Source of the DNA: Bacteroidales bacterium
GTDB lineage: Bacteria > Bacteroidota > Bacteroidia > Bacteroidales > JAADGE01
DNA: 21,293 nt
Direction of reading: 5' to 3'
Assembly (NCBI GenBank): GCA_024762915.1
Contig: JANTGL010000009.1
Coordinates: 1-21,293, forward strand
In this document: positions 8,035 through 16,286 of the stretch, piece after piece
Layout: each line of letters starts with the position of its first letter
Numbering within the stretch: position 1 is the stretch's first letter
Program-made: the position numbers and the translations under genes
The notes under the pieces: model-generated
Told to the model about the DNA's origin: nothing
Databases searched by the model: none
The model's input: the letters and a program-made list of their open reading frames with translations, nothing else

Positions 8035-9941
8035 TTCTTAAAAGTCCACTTTACTCCGAATTTAAACATTCTGCCTTTGACAGGATAATGTGTGACATAA
8101 AAAGGGAGTACATCTTTGCTTATTATACCGGATCCTAAATTTGAGAATTTAAAAAACAAGAGTACATTCTTTTTAATTTTCAAATTTGCAAAAATCGTTG
8201 TATACGGATAATTTCCCGCAAGTTTTTTTGTGTTATTTATAAAGTAAAATTGTCCTGCTGCGGGATTGAAATTATATGCTTTGTAACTTGTTGAATAATA
8301 AATGTCAAAACCTAAATGAATTAAAAGTGAATTTTGATAGTGTAATATAAAATAGGTTGAATGATAGGCGGCAATTTTGGGAAGACTCAAAATATCATCG
8401 TTTGAAGATTGTTGCCAAACGATTTTATTTTCAAAAATAATTCTTTTCAAATTAAATGTTTTCTCCAGAGAGGCAGATATAATTGTAAGACTCGAATCGT
8501 ATTGTGCAGGAGAGGAATTGATATCATAATACAGATAATTTTTGATAATTGCTGAATTAAGTTTAAAATTTAAAGCAATTTTACCGATTCCCCAGTTTAA
8601 TTTTCCGACTAATTTTTTTTGAGCTTGATAATTATTTTCCCATATATAATGATTTGAATATAAAGTGTTTTCAAAAAAATCCGGTTTCATTTCGGTATAT
8701 TTTGCATGTAAGCTTATAAGAGAACGGAACTTATTTTTAAATAACGTTTTAGAAAGATTCGTTGAAATTCTGAAATCATTTTTTCGATACCCCGAAAAAT
8801 AATAATTTCCCGAAAACTCTATATTTAAGGATTTTAAGTTGATTGTATGTATATTCCCCTTAATTTGATTTTCAATAAAAGTCCTTGTGTTTTGAAGGAA
8901 AATATAATCTTTAAAATTATATAATTTGTACCAATTATTGTTTAAAATCAGGGAAAACCCGAATTTGTTTTTTTGTTCAAAAATTTCTTCACTGCCGAAG
9001 CGTATTTTATTCGATAATGATTGAACGGCAACAGAATCATAACTGAAATTTTTTTGATAATAATTATAGAAATAAAAGGAATTATCGCCTTCGTTTTCAT
9101 CTGTGTATAATCGGTATCTTCTTGAAACAAGCAGGTTGTGAGATAAACTTATTTTGGGTTCCGGAACTTTAATTATCGTATCTTTATATGAAAGATTCTT
9201 AAATTTTCCGAAATTATATTTTTGTGTAACGGAAAGCTCCTGATTGTAGAGAATTGTATTTGAATTTTTTAAAAAAGGTTCCGGAACTTTTATATCAAAA
9301 CCCAATGAATCGTTATACCCGCCGCTGTTCTCAAGATTGAATTTATTAAAAATATATGATGCATAGAGCGAATATCTGTTTTTTGTATAATTTGTCGTAA
9401 GTCCGACAGAATTTAAACCTTTTTTTTCGGAAAGATATTGCCCCAGGGAAGAACTGAAATTATAACGTATTCCTATATTCCAATCAGGATTAATATTTTG
9501 AGTATGAATAAAATCAATAGTTTGCAAATCCAAAACTTTTGAACTTGTTGTATGCATGATTGAAGTGTACGGCCGGCGTGTATTATAATAGATAATATTA
9601 TCCGATTTTTTTAAATAAGTATCGTAAGGAAAGTTAAATGAAAATAGGCGCTTGTAAAAATCAGGTCTTTTAAAATAGATTTCAGAGATATATGCAGAAC
9701 CGATATTTCCCAAATCAGCCGAAAGAATACTGTTATTATATGTAGGCTCTGCTCTGTGAAAAAAGCTTAAGCTGCTGTCATTAAATGCCGTATTTACTGT
9801 CGTAAAATTATCTTTTAAATTAAACGTTAACAGAATATTTGTTAAGGAATCTGCATCATGCTGAGCAACAGCTGATTGTTTAAGACTTAAAAAGAAAATT
9901 GACAGAATTAAAAAGTATGATGTCGGTTTTAATTGATACAC
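8031..9941 (-). CDS. putative porin, large outer-membrane beta-barrel
   Basis: The 636-residue product has an N-terminal signal peptide (hydrophobic core SYFLILSIFFLSL, cleavage likely after AVAQ). The mature part is rich in Tyr, Asn, Phe and Ser with alternating strand patterns across its length, and ends in an amphipathic strand FKFGVKWTFKN, as expected for an outer-membrane barrel. Length and composition fit the Bacteroidota putative porin family. The start is GTG: no ATG exists in frame between the upstream stop and the signal peptide. It lies 10 bp downstream of the leucine-dehydrogenase-like gene on the same strand, so it is probably the last gene of the ptb operon and may serve its substrate or product. 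That link is inference. Confidence 0.75.
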   Translation of the reverse strand: MYQLKPTSYFLILSIFFLSLKQSAVAQHDADSLTNILLTFNLKDNFTTVNTAFNDSSLSFFHRAEPTYNNSILSADLGNIGSAYISEIYFKRPDFYKRLFSFNFPYDTYLKKSDNIIYYNTRRPYTSIMHTTSSKVLDLQTIDFIHTQNINPDWNIGIRYNFSSSLGQYLSEKKGLNSVGLTTNYTKNRYSLYASYIFNKFNLENSGGYNDSLGFDIKVPEPFLKNSNTILYNQELSVTQKYNFGKFKNLSYKDTIIKVPEPKISLSHNLLVSRRYRLYTDENEGDNSFYFYNYYQKNFSYDSVAVQSLSNKIRFGSEEIFEQKNKFGFSLILNNNWYKLYNFKDYIFLQNTRTFIENQIKGNIHTINLKSLNIEFSGNYYFSGYRKNDFRISTNLSKTLFKNKFRSLISLHAKYTEMKPDFFENTLYSNHYIWENNYQAQKKLVGKLNWGIGKIALNFKLNSAIIKNYLYYDINSSPAQYDSSLTIISASLEKTFNLKRIIFENKIVWQQSSNDDILSLPKIAAYHSTYFILHYQNSLLIHLGFDIYYSTSYKAYNFNPAAGQFYFINNTKKLAGNYPYTTIFANLKIKKNVLLFFKFSNLGSGIISKDVLPFYVTHYPVKGRMFKFGVKWTFKN

Positions 9942-9951
9942 TATAAAATTC

Positions 9952-11016
9952 TTATCTTAATAATTTAATTGCCGAAACATTGGTAACATATTCTTCTGCT
10001 TTATTCGTTGCAAGTTCACATAACAATGTTCCCGATGCTTTGGACTCTTCCAATAAATTGAGTGTATTGCGATAAATATCTTCTAATTCTGTTTCTACTT
10101 TATCTGTTTTATACCCTTCAATTTCATTTGTCATCTGAATAATATCACCACCGTTAATTATATATCCCGGAACGTAAAGAACGTCATTTTGTTTTAATAT
10201 TTCAACATCTTTAAGATTTTTTAACGGTTGATTGGTTCCGCCGGTAAGAATTTTACATTTTAATTGTGATAAAGAAGCTTTCGTAATTATTTTTTCGGCA
10301 GCACAAGAACAGAAAATGTCACATTTTACATCATAAATTTTACTCGGTTTTTCAATTTTAATGTCTCTCACTTCATCTTGAACAACTTTAATTCTGTCGT
10401 AAATTTTATCCGTAATTGTAATATCGGCTTCTTCCTTAATTAATTGTTTCACAAGTTGCGAACCCAAGTCACCGATACCTTGTACAACAATTTTTAAACC
10501 TTTTAAACTTCCTGATTTTAGTTTGTGTTTGGCTATGGCTTTAAGCCCTTTAATCATCCCTTTTGCTCTGTTTTCATATATTTGCCCCAAACCGCCGTGT
10601 GTTTTTTCCATTCCCAAAATATATTCGGATTCTTTTCTGACATATTTCAGGTCTTTATATGAAACGCCTTTATTGATTGACATATAAAGCTCGCCTTTCC
10701 ATCGATTTAAAAAAACGCCTAAAGCTCTGAAATACATTTCAGATTTTACTTCTTCGGGATTCCCGCAAAGAATAATTGAAGCTCCGCCCATACTCCGTTT
10801 TAATAAGGATGCACGAAGCGAATTGTAATAGGCAATATCCAAAGCATCAGAAATGGCATCGTCCTCATCTTTATAATAAAATAATTTTGCCGAAGCATTT
10901 GCAGGGCCTAATACAATGCTGTCAACCGCAATAATGGCTTTTAATTTCAAAGATTGTTCTTCAAAAAAAAGCAATTCACGACTGTTATTTTTTCTCATGT
11001 GTTCAAATATACTCAT
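9952..11016 (-). CDS. leucine dehydrogenase homologue lacking catalytic residues (probable pseudoenzyme)
   Basis: The 354 residues align along their whole length with Glu/Leu/Phe/Val dehydrogenases, nearly in register with Bacillus leucine dehydrogenase: LKAIIAVDSIVLGPA at 25-39 (LKAIIAIHDTTLGPA in Bacillus), QGIGDLGSQL with an intact GxGxxG dinucleotide motif, GGTNQPL, and YVPGYIINGGDIIQ. The N-terminal catalytic domain is degenerate. By ungapped alignment the substrate Lys68 is Arg68, catalytic Lys80 is Ser80 (GGGK becomes GGAS), Asp115 is Asn115, and the Gly41-Gly42 substrate loop is Ala-Ser. Amino-acid deamination by the usual mechanism is therefore unlikely, although NAD binding could remain. 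The frame is intact. It follows ptb by 21 bp and precedes the porin by 10 bp; ptb-bcd is also the order in the Bacillus branched-chain operon. Confidence 0.85.
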   Translation of the reverse strand: MSIFEHMRKNNSRELLFFEEQSLKLKAIIAVDSIVLGPANASAKLFYYKDEDDAISDALDIAYYNSLRASLLKRSMGGASIILCGNPEEVKSEMYFRALGVFLNRWKGELYMSINKGVSYKDLKYVRKESEYILGMEKTHGGLGQIYENRAKGMIKGLKAIAKHKLKSGSLKGLKIVVQGIGDLGSQLVKQLIKEEADITITDKIYDRIKVVQDEVRDIKIEKPSKIYDVKCDIFCSCAAEKIITKASLSQLKCKILTGGTNQPLKNLKDVEILKQNDVLYVPGYIINGGDIIQMTNEIEGYKTDKVETELEDIYRNTLNLLEESKASGTLLCELATNKAEEYVTNVSAIKLLR

Positions 11017-11037
11017 GGTTTTAGTTTTTTAATGATA

Positions 11038-11931
11038 TTAACTGACAGCAGCTAAAATAATGCTGTTTAGTTTTGATTCTTCCGTATCTGAACGTGACGT
11101 TAACACAACCGGAACCGAAGCCCCCAAAATGACCGCTGCAAGTTTTGCACCGCTGTATGCAAGCGATTTATATAAAACATTTCCGGCTTCAATATTCGGC
11201 ATTACTAATAAATCAACATCTCCTGCAACAGGTGAAATAATGCCTTTATGTTCGGCACTTTCTTTACTCACGGCATTGTCGAAAGCCAAGGGTCCGTCAA
11301 TGATGCAACCGGATATTTGATTTCGTTGAGCCATTTTAGACAAAATTGCTGCGTCAATCGTCGCAGGCATCTTTTCGTTTACAAGTTCAACAGCTCCTAT
11401 AACGGCAACTTTCGGTTCTTCGTAACCGATTTTCTGCATATAAGCAACTGCATTGCCGATAATTCCGACCTTTTCTTTTAAATCGGGAGCAATATTCATG
11501 GCAACATCAGTGAGACCGATAAGTTTATGATAATTTGAAAGTTCAAATAATGCAAAATGAGATAAAAGGGGGGCATCTTTTAATCCGTCTTGATCATTGA
11601 GTACGGCTCTTAACAGGGTTGCCGTTGAAGTATACCCTTTCATTAAAATATGACCTTTCCCTTCTTTAATTAATCGAACACTTTCTTTTACTGCTTTGTT
11701 ATTATCTTGATAATGAATGATTTCTGTATTTGAATAAGCGTATCCTTTACTTTTACAAATTTCAATAATCTTATTTTTATCTCCTACCAAAACCGGCTCA
11801 ATAATATTCTGTTCAGAAGCTTTAAAAACAGCATCTAGGGAATGTTCATCAGCAGCAGAAGCCAAAATCAAACGTTTTGTACCTTTTTGTTTTTTTATAT
11901 GATCGTAAAAATCAGAAATATGTTTAATCAT
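11038..11931 (-). CDS. ptb: phosphate butyryltransferase
   Basis: Transfers the acyl group of butyryl-CoA or branched-chain acyl-CoA to phosphate; with butyrate kinase this yields ATP. The 297 residues match the Ptb branch of the phosphate acetyl/butyryl-transferase family: LMKGYTSTATLLRAVL, LLSHFALFEL, GLTDVAMNIAPDLKEKVGII, KVAVIGAVELVNEKMPAT and VDLLVMPNIEAGNVLYKSL. No butyrate kinase gene is in the window. It appears to be the promoter-proximal gene of a minus-strand operon with a leucine-dehydrogenase-like gene and a porin, and is divergent from the ABC-F gene. A role in branched-chain amino acid fermentation or branched fatty-acid supply is suggested by the family and neighbour, but not shown. 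Phosphate acetyltransferase is a less likely alternative. Confidence 0.88.
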   Translation of the reverse strand: MIKHISDFYDHIKKQKGTKRLILASAADEHSLDAVFKASEQNIIEPVLVGDKNKIIEICKSKGYAYSNTEIIHYQDNNKAVKESVRLIKEGKGHILMKGYTSTATLLRAVLNDQDGLKDAPLLSHFALFELSNYHKLIGLTDVAMNIAPDLKEKVGIIGNAVAYMQKIGYEEPKVAVIGAVELVNEKMPATIDAAILSKMAQRNQISGCIIDGPLAFDNAVSKESAEHKGIISPVAGDVDLLVMPNIEAGNVLYKSLAYSGAKLAAVILGASVPVVLTSRSDTEESKLNSIILAAVS

Positions 11932-12043
11932 AATCTAGCTTTGAAAATCAGGACAATTTTACAAAAAAAAAATGAATTTTCGGGTCTAAAATTAAATCAT
12001 GTATATTTGAATGATATGTTATATAATACCTCAGTTTAAATAT

Positions 12044-12051
12044 TACTTTTG
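12044..12051 (+). promoter_or_regulatory. -7 box (TACTTTTG) of the ABC-F gene
   Basis: TACTTTTG fits TAnnTTTG exactly and ends 24 bp before the ATG at 12076. A possible upstream TTG start at 12049 would lie inside this box, which argues for the ATG. No clear TTTG -33 element is visible at 19-23 bp. Confidence 0.5.
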
Positions 12052-12075
12052 CACGTATTAAATAAACGATCATTA

Positions 12076-13935
12076 ATGGCAGAAATTTTAAAAGTTGAGA
12101 ATTTATCAAAAGCATACGGAAATAAAACACTGTTTGAAGCGGTTTCATTCGTAATAAACGAAAAAGAGAAAGTTGCGCTGATAGCAAAAAACGGTACGGG
12201 TAAAACAAGTTTGTTGAATATTCTTACCGGAAAAGATATTGCGGATGCCGGTAAATTTAATTTAAAAAATCAAATTTCCGTAGGATTTTTAGAGCAAGAA
12301 CCGGAATTTAATAATTCGGGAACCCTTATTGAACAAGTTCTGAACTCTTCCGATAAAGTTGCAATAGCCGTTAAAACATACGAAAAAGCTGTTTTAAATG
12401 AAGATGCCGAATCAATTCAAAAAGCTGCCGATGAAATGGATCGATTGGAAGCATGGGATTTTGAGCATGAAATAAAAACTGTTTTAACAAAATTGAAACT
12501 GACTGAGTTTAATAAATCGGTTCAAATATTATCCGGAGGGCAAAAAAAACGTTTGGCTCTTGCCGTGGCCATTCTTAATAAACCGGATTTTTTAATTTTG
12601 GATGAACCGACTAATCATCTTGATTTTGAGATGATTGAATGGTTGGAAGACTATATTTCAAAGTCTTCGCTTACTTTGCTTTTGGTGACTCACGATCGTT
12701 ATTTTTTAGATCGTGTTTGTAATGTGATTTTAGAAATCGATGATGAGAAAGTTTTTAAATACCAAGGAAATTACGATTATTTTCTGCGGAAACGAAATGA
12801 ACGAATCGAAAATACACAAGCGGAAATAAGCAAAGCAAAAAGTCTTTTTAAAACGGAATTAAAGTGGATGAACAGGCAACCGCAAGCAAGGGCAACCAAA
12901 GCAAAATCACGAATTGATAATTTTTATAAATTGCAGGAAAAAGCCGGAAAAAATATTGATGATAAAACGTTTGATATTGAAATTGAAGGGAAACGATTAG
13001 GAAAAAAACTGATTGATATCTATAATGTCAGTAAGACATTCGGAAAAATGAAAATCATTGATGATTTTTCTTACAAATTTTCAAAAGCCGAAAAAATCGG
13101 TATTTTTGGAAATAACGGAGTAGGGAAGAGCACTTTTTTAAATTTGATAACGGAAACAATTCCGACAGATGTCGGTTCAATTGAAAAAGGTTCAACGGTT
13201 TCAATCGGTTATTTCAAGCAATCTTCGATTGATAAAGAAACAGAAGATATTAGATTAATTGATTATATTAAAAATACAGCGGAAATCGTAACACTCGGGA
13301 AAAACAGAGAAATGTCGGCAGCACAATTTGCCGAATATTTTTTGTTCCCGCGTTCGATGCATTATAATTACTTATCGCAATTAAGCGGCGGTGAAAAACG
13401 GCGCTTGTATTTGTTAGGTATTTTAATGAAAAATCCGAATTTTTTGATTCTTGATGAACCGACTAATGATTTGGATATTATGACATTAGCTGTTCTTGAG
13501 GAGTATTTGAATAAATTTACCGGAACCGTTCTTTTTGTTTCTCACGACCGATTTTTTATTGATGCGGTTGCCGATATGCTTTTTGTTTTTGAAGATGACG
13601 GAAAAATTAAAAAATTTCCCGGAAATTATTCCGATTACAATCGATATTTATCGGAAAAAAATAAAGAAATTGAAAAAACGGCAGAAAAAAAACAAAAAGA
13701 AAAACCGAAATCAACGAATTCGAAAAAATTAAGCTATAAAGAAAAGAAGGAATTTGAAGAACTTGGAAAAGAACTTGAGGAATTAAATAAAGAAAAAAAA
13801 GAAATTGACCTTTATTTACAGTCAGGGAATTATGAAAATGAGGAATTGGAAAAGAAATCAAAAAGATTGCCCGAATTGGAGAAAATTCTTGATGAAAAAG
13901 AAATGCGTTGGTTGGAGTTGAGTGAAAAAGAGTGA
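12076..13935 (+). CDS. Uup-type ABC-F ATPase
   Basis: A soluble 619-residue protein with two ABC ATPase domains and no membrane segments. Domain 1: Walker A AKNGTGKT (37-44), signature LSGGQ (152-156), Walker B FLILDEPTNHLD (172-183). A linker of about 80 residues follows (P-site tRNA interaction motif in ABC-F proteins). Domain 2: GNNGVGKS (345-352), LSGGE (436-440), FLILDEPTNDLD (456-467). The C-terminus (about 552-619, KLSYKEKKEFEELGKEL onward) is the charged coiled coil typical of Uup. The first Gly of the domain 1 Walker A is Ala, which I recall as common in Bacteroidota homologues. ABC-F proteins act at the ribosome; Uup has also been linked to DNA structure and ribosome assembly. I chose ATG 12076 over TTG 12049 because the latter overlaps the -7 box. 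Confidence 0.92.
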   Translation: MAEILKVENLSKAYGNKTLFEAVSFVINEKEKVALIAKNGTGKTSLLNILTGKDIADAGKFNLKNQISVGFLEQEPEFNNSGTLIEQVLNSSDKVAIAVKTYEKAVLNEDAESIQKAADEMDRLEAWDFEHEIKTVLTKLKLTEFNKSVQILSGGQKKRLALAVAILNKPDFLILDEPTNHLDFEMIEWLEDYISKSSLTLLLVTHDRYFLDRVCNVILEIDDEKVFKYQGNYDYFLRKRNERIENTQAEISKAKSLFKTELKWMNRQPQARATKAKSRIDNFYKLQEKAGKNIDDKTFDIEIEGKRLGKKLIDIYNVSKTFGKMKIIDDFSYKFSKAEKIGIFGNNGVGKSTFLNLITETIPTDVGSIEKGSTVSIGYFKQSSIDKETEDIRLIDYIKNTAEIVTLGKNREMSAAQFAEYFLFPRSMHYNYLSQLSGGEKRRLYLLGILMKNPNFLILDEPTNDLDIMTLAVLEEYLNKFTGTVLFVSHDRFFIDAVADMLFVFEDDGKIKKFPGNYSDYNRYLSEKNKEIEKTAEKKQKEKPKSTNSKKLSYKEKKEFEELGKELEELNKEKKEIDLYLQSGNYENEELEKKSKRLPELEKILDEKEMRWLELSEKE

Positions 13936-14000
13936 AGAAGATTGAAGAAGATTGAAAAAGATTGAATGAGATTGAAAAAGATAGAAGAAGATTGATAACA
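13921..14000 (+). repeat. 10-bp tandem repeat, about 7-8 imperfect copies
   Basis: Imperfect units of the form ATTGAAGAAG or ATTGAAAAAG repeat with a strict 10-bp period, starting at the last codons of the ABC-F gene (AGTGAAAAAG, AGTGAAGAAG) and running into the space before the ppa promoter. The last unit (ATTGATAACA) is degraded. A-rich tracts recur once per helical turn. Confidence 0.85.
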
Positions 14001-14020
14001 GTATTGAATTGAAATTCTCA

Positions 14021-14055
14021 TTTGATAACAAATAAACGATTTTATATTACTTTTG
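14021..14055 (+). promoter_or_regulatory. Bacteroidota-type promoter of ppa
   Basis: TTTG at 14021-14024 and TACTTTTG at 14048-14055 are separated by 23 bp, at the upper end of the usual spacing. The -7 box ends 20 bp before the ATG at 14076. It lies about 20 bp downstream of the 10-bp phased repeat. Confidence 0.6.
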
Positions 14056-14075
14056 CATTTATAAAATAAAATACT

Positions 14076-14741
14076 ATGAATAAAAAAAATCTTGACCCGA
14101 TCGGGAAATTAATGGGATTACGTTATAAATCGCATCCTTGGCACGGAATTGAAATCGGTGATAATGCTCCGGAAGTATTAACCTGTTTCGTTGAAATGGT
14201 TCCTACGGATACCGTAAAATATGAAGTCGATAAAGCCAGCGGATATGTTACGATTGATCGACCGCAAAAATTTTCAAGCATCTTGCCTTCTTTATACGGA
14301 TTTATTCCTCAAACCTATTGCGGCGAAAATTTAGCGGATGTCAGCCGAAAAAAATTAAACAGACCGGAAATTATCGGTGACGGCGATCCTTTGGATGTTT
14401 GCATTTTAACAGAAAAAGAAATTACCCACGGTGATATTTTGGTGCAAGCACGTCCCATCGGCGGATTTCGAATGATTGACGGAAACGAAGCGGATGATAA
14501 AATTATCGCCGTTTTAAAAGGTGATGCTGTATATGGTGAATACCAAGATATTACAGATTGTCCGGATGCCGTTGTCGATCGATTAAAGCATTATTTTTTA
14601 ACCTATAAAGATATGCCCGGTATTGAAGGCTATCGTTGTGAAATAACACATACTTATAATAAAAAAGAAGCGCATGACGTCATTAAGCGTTCCGTAAAAG
14701 ATTACAGAAACTTTATTGAAAAAACGTTATTTGAACGGTAA
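14076..14741 (+). CDS. ppa: inorganic pyrophosphatase, family I
   Basis: Hydrolyses pyrophosphate to phosphate in the cytoplasm, pulling biosynthetic reactions forward. The 221 residues are longer than the E. coli enzyme (about 175), with an N-terminal extension (KLMGLRYKSHPWHGIEIG). The metal-binding signature DGDPLDV is at 102-108 (Asp102, 104 and 107, matching E. coli Asp65, 67 and 70), and MIDGNEADDKIIAV supplies Asp135, Asp140 and Lys142 (E. coli Asp97, Asp102, Lys104). YGFIPQTYCG at 74-83 matches the conserved YGFIPxT segment. It has its own promoter. A tRNA-Lys gene with a separate promoter follows. Confidence 0.95.
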   Translation: MNKKNLDPIGKLMGLRYKSHPWHGIEIGDNAPEVLTCFVEMVPTDTVKYEVDKASGYVTIDRPQKFSSILPSLYGFIPQTYCGENLADVSRKKLNRPEIIGDGDPLDVCILTEKEITHGDILVQARPIGGFRMIDGNEADDKIIAVLKGDAVYGEYQDITDCPDAVVDRLKHYFLTYKDMPGIEGYRCEITHTYNKKEAHDVIKRSVKDYRNFIEKTLFER

Positions 14742-14769
14742 AATATTTTTAGAAAAAAAGGAATATTTT

Positions 14770-14800
14770 TTTGGAAAATAAAATTTTGATTTTACCTTTG
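14770..14800 (+). promoter_or_regulatory. promoter of tRNA-Lys
   Basis: TTTG at 14770-14773 is followed after 19 bp by TACCTTTG at 14793-14800, a perfect match to the Bacteroidota consensus. It lies 29 bp upstream of the tRNA 5' end and is one of the two best promoters in the window. Confidence 0.75.
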
Positions 14801-14829
14801 CATCCGCTTTTTAAAGCAAACCCTTTAAT

Positions 14830-14902
14830 GACTTCTTAGCTCAGTTGGTAGAGCAACGCCCTTTTAAGGCGTGGGTCCTGAGTTCGAGCCTCAGAGGGGT
14901 CA
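14830..14902 (+). tRNA. tRNA-Lys (anticodon TTT)
   Basis: This 73-nt cloverleaf has acceptor arm GACTTCT/AGGGGTC (with G-U pairs), D arm GCTCAGTTGGTAGAGC, anticodon stem ACGCC/GGCGT with loop CTTTTAA (anticodon TTT at positions 34-36), variable loop GGGTC and T arm CTGAG-TTCGAGC-CTCAG. The discriminator base is A. CCA is not encoded (the next bases are CGG). A promoter and a rho-independent terminator flank it, so it appears to be a single-gene unit. Confidence 0.96.
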
Positions 14903-14905
14903 CGG

Positions 14906-14935
14906 AAACCGTCGATTTAATCGGCGGTTTTTTTA
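14906..14935 (+). terminator. rho-independent terminator after tRNA-Lys
   Basis: AAACCGTCGA (14906-14915), loop TTTAA, then TCGGCGGTTT (14921-14930) forms a 10-bp stem with one G-T pair, followed by a run of T. It also separates the tRNA from the convergent histidine kinase gene. Confidence 0.85.
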
Positions 14936-15011
14936 TTTTAGCGGAATAAAAATAAATACAAACTTTTTTAAAATACGAATTGACGTTTTCTTATTGAATT
15001 AAATTGTAGTT

Positions 15012-16241
15012 TCAGGAAATTTTAAATTTAAAACCGATTTCTGAACCTTGTTTCAAGTCTTTAATTTTTAATTCACTGTTTAATTGCTCACATAAACCGT
15101 TTATTAATTTATATCCCAAAGAATTTAATTTATCGGGATCGAAATCATTCGGCAAGCCCTTTCCGTTATCTTTTACACGCACACTATAAATATCATCGCT
15201 AACTTGACCTTCAACGGTAATAAGTCCGCCGTCTTTGTTAAAAGCATGTTTGATGCTGTTTGAAAGTAATTCGTTAAGAATTAAACCGTAGGAAATTAAT
15301 TTATCGATAATAATTATTGAATGTTCCGAATGCAGATTAATCGTGATATTTTTTTTATCCGTAAAAGAAGATATTTCAATATTTTTAACAAGATTCACCG
15401 TGTATTCTTTAATGTCTATAAATTTTAAATTATCGGATTTATACAGCAATTCATGAACACCGGAAATGGCATCAATGCGTTCTTGACTGATTTGTAGTGT
15501 ATTCCTTAGGTCTTTATCTTTAATGGTGTTGTATTGTAAACGTAATAAACCGGAAACCATTTGCAAATTATTTTTTACTCTGTGATGAACTTCATGTAAC
15601 AAAATTTCCCTTTCTTTTATGCGATCGGATAATTGAATGTTTACTTTTTCTAATTCAAAATTACTTTCATTAAGTTTTTTATTGTATTTATGAAATTGGT
15701 TTGTAAAATAGTACATTAAAAAAAGGACACCGACAAAAACCAAAATAAAACTTGTAAGCATATCGGCAAATTGATCTTGTTTAGTAGGATATTTTGTAAC
15801 ATATTCAGGATGGATATAACCGATAATAATTAAGCTGACAGAAACAATAAATAATAACAAAAGAAAAAAGAATAACTTTTTTCCTTCGGCAACAGCAAGG
15901 GTAAATGCTCCGAATAAAAAAATATAATACTGAAATCCGCCTTCTAACCCATTATTGGTGAACCACATAACAGGCGTTAAAATAATAAAAGTGTAAATGA
16001 TTGTAATGTTAATAACAATTTCAGATTTTCCTTTAAATCTTGAAATATAATAAAAGAATGAATATAAAAATATGGTAAAAAGTAAAACCGCAAATGAATA
16101 AAAGGGAAGGTTTATAAAATAATTTAAAGGGATGGTCGTTACACAAAATAAAATATTAATCAGTAAAATGGTGTTTGCCATCCTGTATTTTAAAGCTATT
16201 TTTGTCGAATCACCGATTAATATGTTTATGATGTTTTTCAA
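15012..16241 (-). CDS. membrane sensor histidine kinase (HisKA_2 type)
   Basis: This 409-residue inner-membrane sensor kinase has about six hydrophobic segments in residues 20-185, with no sizeable extracytoplasmic domain. A short coiled coil (186-212) leads to a HisKA_2 dimerisation region, LLHEVHHRVKNNLQM at 214-228; the phosphorylated His is most likely His220 in the HRxKN motif. The HATPase_c domain follows with N-box LNELLSNSIKHAF (322-334) and DNGKG (358-362). It is divergent from a LytTR response regulator gene, with 182 bp between the two starts, so the two almost certainly form a two-component pair. The membrane region suggests sensing of a membrane-associated or lipophilic signal, but the ligand is unknown. 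Confidence 0.92.
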   Translation of the reverse strand: MKNIINILIGDSTKIALKYRMANTILLINILFCVTTIPLNYFINLPFYSFAVLLFTIFLYSFFYYISRFKGKSEIVINITIIYTFIILTPVMWFTNNGLEGGFQYYIFLFGAFTLAVAEGKKLFFFLLLLFIVSVSLIIIGYIHPEYVTKYPTKQDQFADMLTSFILVFVGVLFLMYYFTNQFHKYNKKLNESNFELEKVNIQLSDRIKEREILLHEVHHRVKNNLQMVSGLLRLQYNTIKDKDLRNTLQISQERIDAISGVHELLYKSDNLKFIDIKEYTVNLVKNIEISSFTDKKNITINLHSEHSIIIIDKLISYGLILNELLSNSIKHAFNKDGGLITVEGQVSDDIYSVRVKDNGKGLPNDFDPDKLNSLGYKLINGLCEQLNSELKIKDLKQGSEIGFKFKIS

Positions 16242-16286
16242 TAAATACAGTTTTTTTAATTAAGAGAAAATCATACTTGCCTGTTA

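Noticed and set aside
11060..12039. Plus-strand short frames over ptb
   Set aside because: They overlap the conserved ptb gene on the other strand and show no family motifs.
12049..12075. TTG start extending the ABC-F protein by nine residues
   Set aside because: The TTG overlaps the TACTTTTG -7 box, and the following ATG at 12076 begins at the usual N-terminus of ABC-F proteins (MAEILKVENLSKAYG).
12076..13935. ABC-F as a defective ATPase because of Ala in place of the first Walker A Gly
   Set aside because: All other ATPase motifs are intact and I recall AKNGxGKT as usual for Bacteroidota homologues.
13607..14021. Minus-strand Phe/Ser-rich short frames over the ABC-F 3' end
   Set aside because: They are antisense shadows of the Lys/Glu-rich coiled coil and the 10-bp repeat.
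12058..14040. Shared 11-mer AAATAAACGAT before the ABC-F start and before the ppa -7 box as an operator
   Set aside because: The two copies sit on different sides of the -7 boxes and the string is AT-rich, so chance is the simpler explanation.
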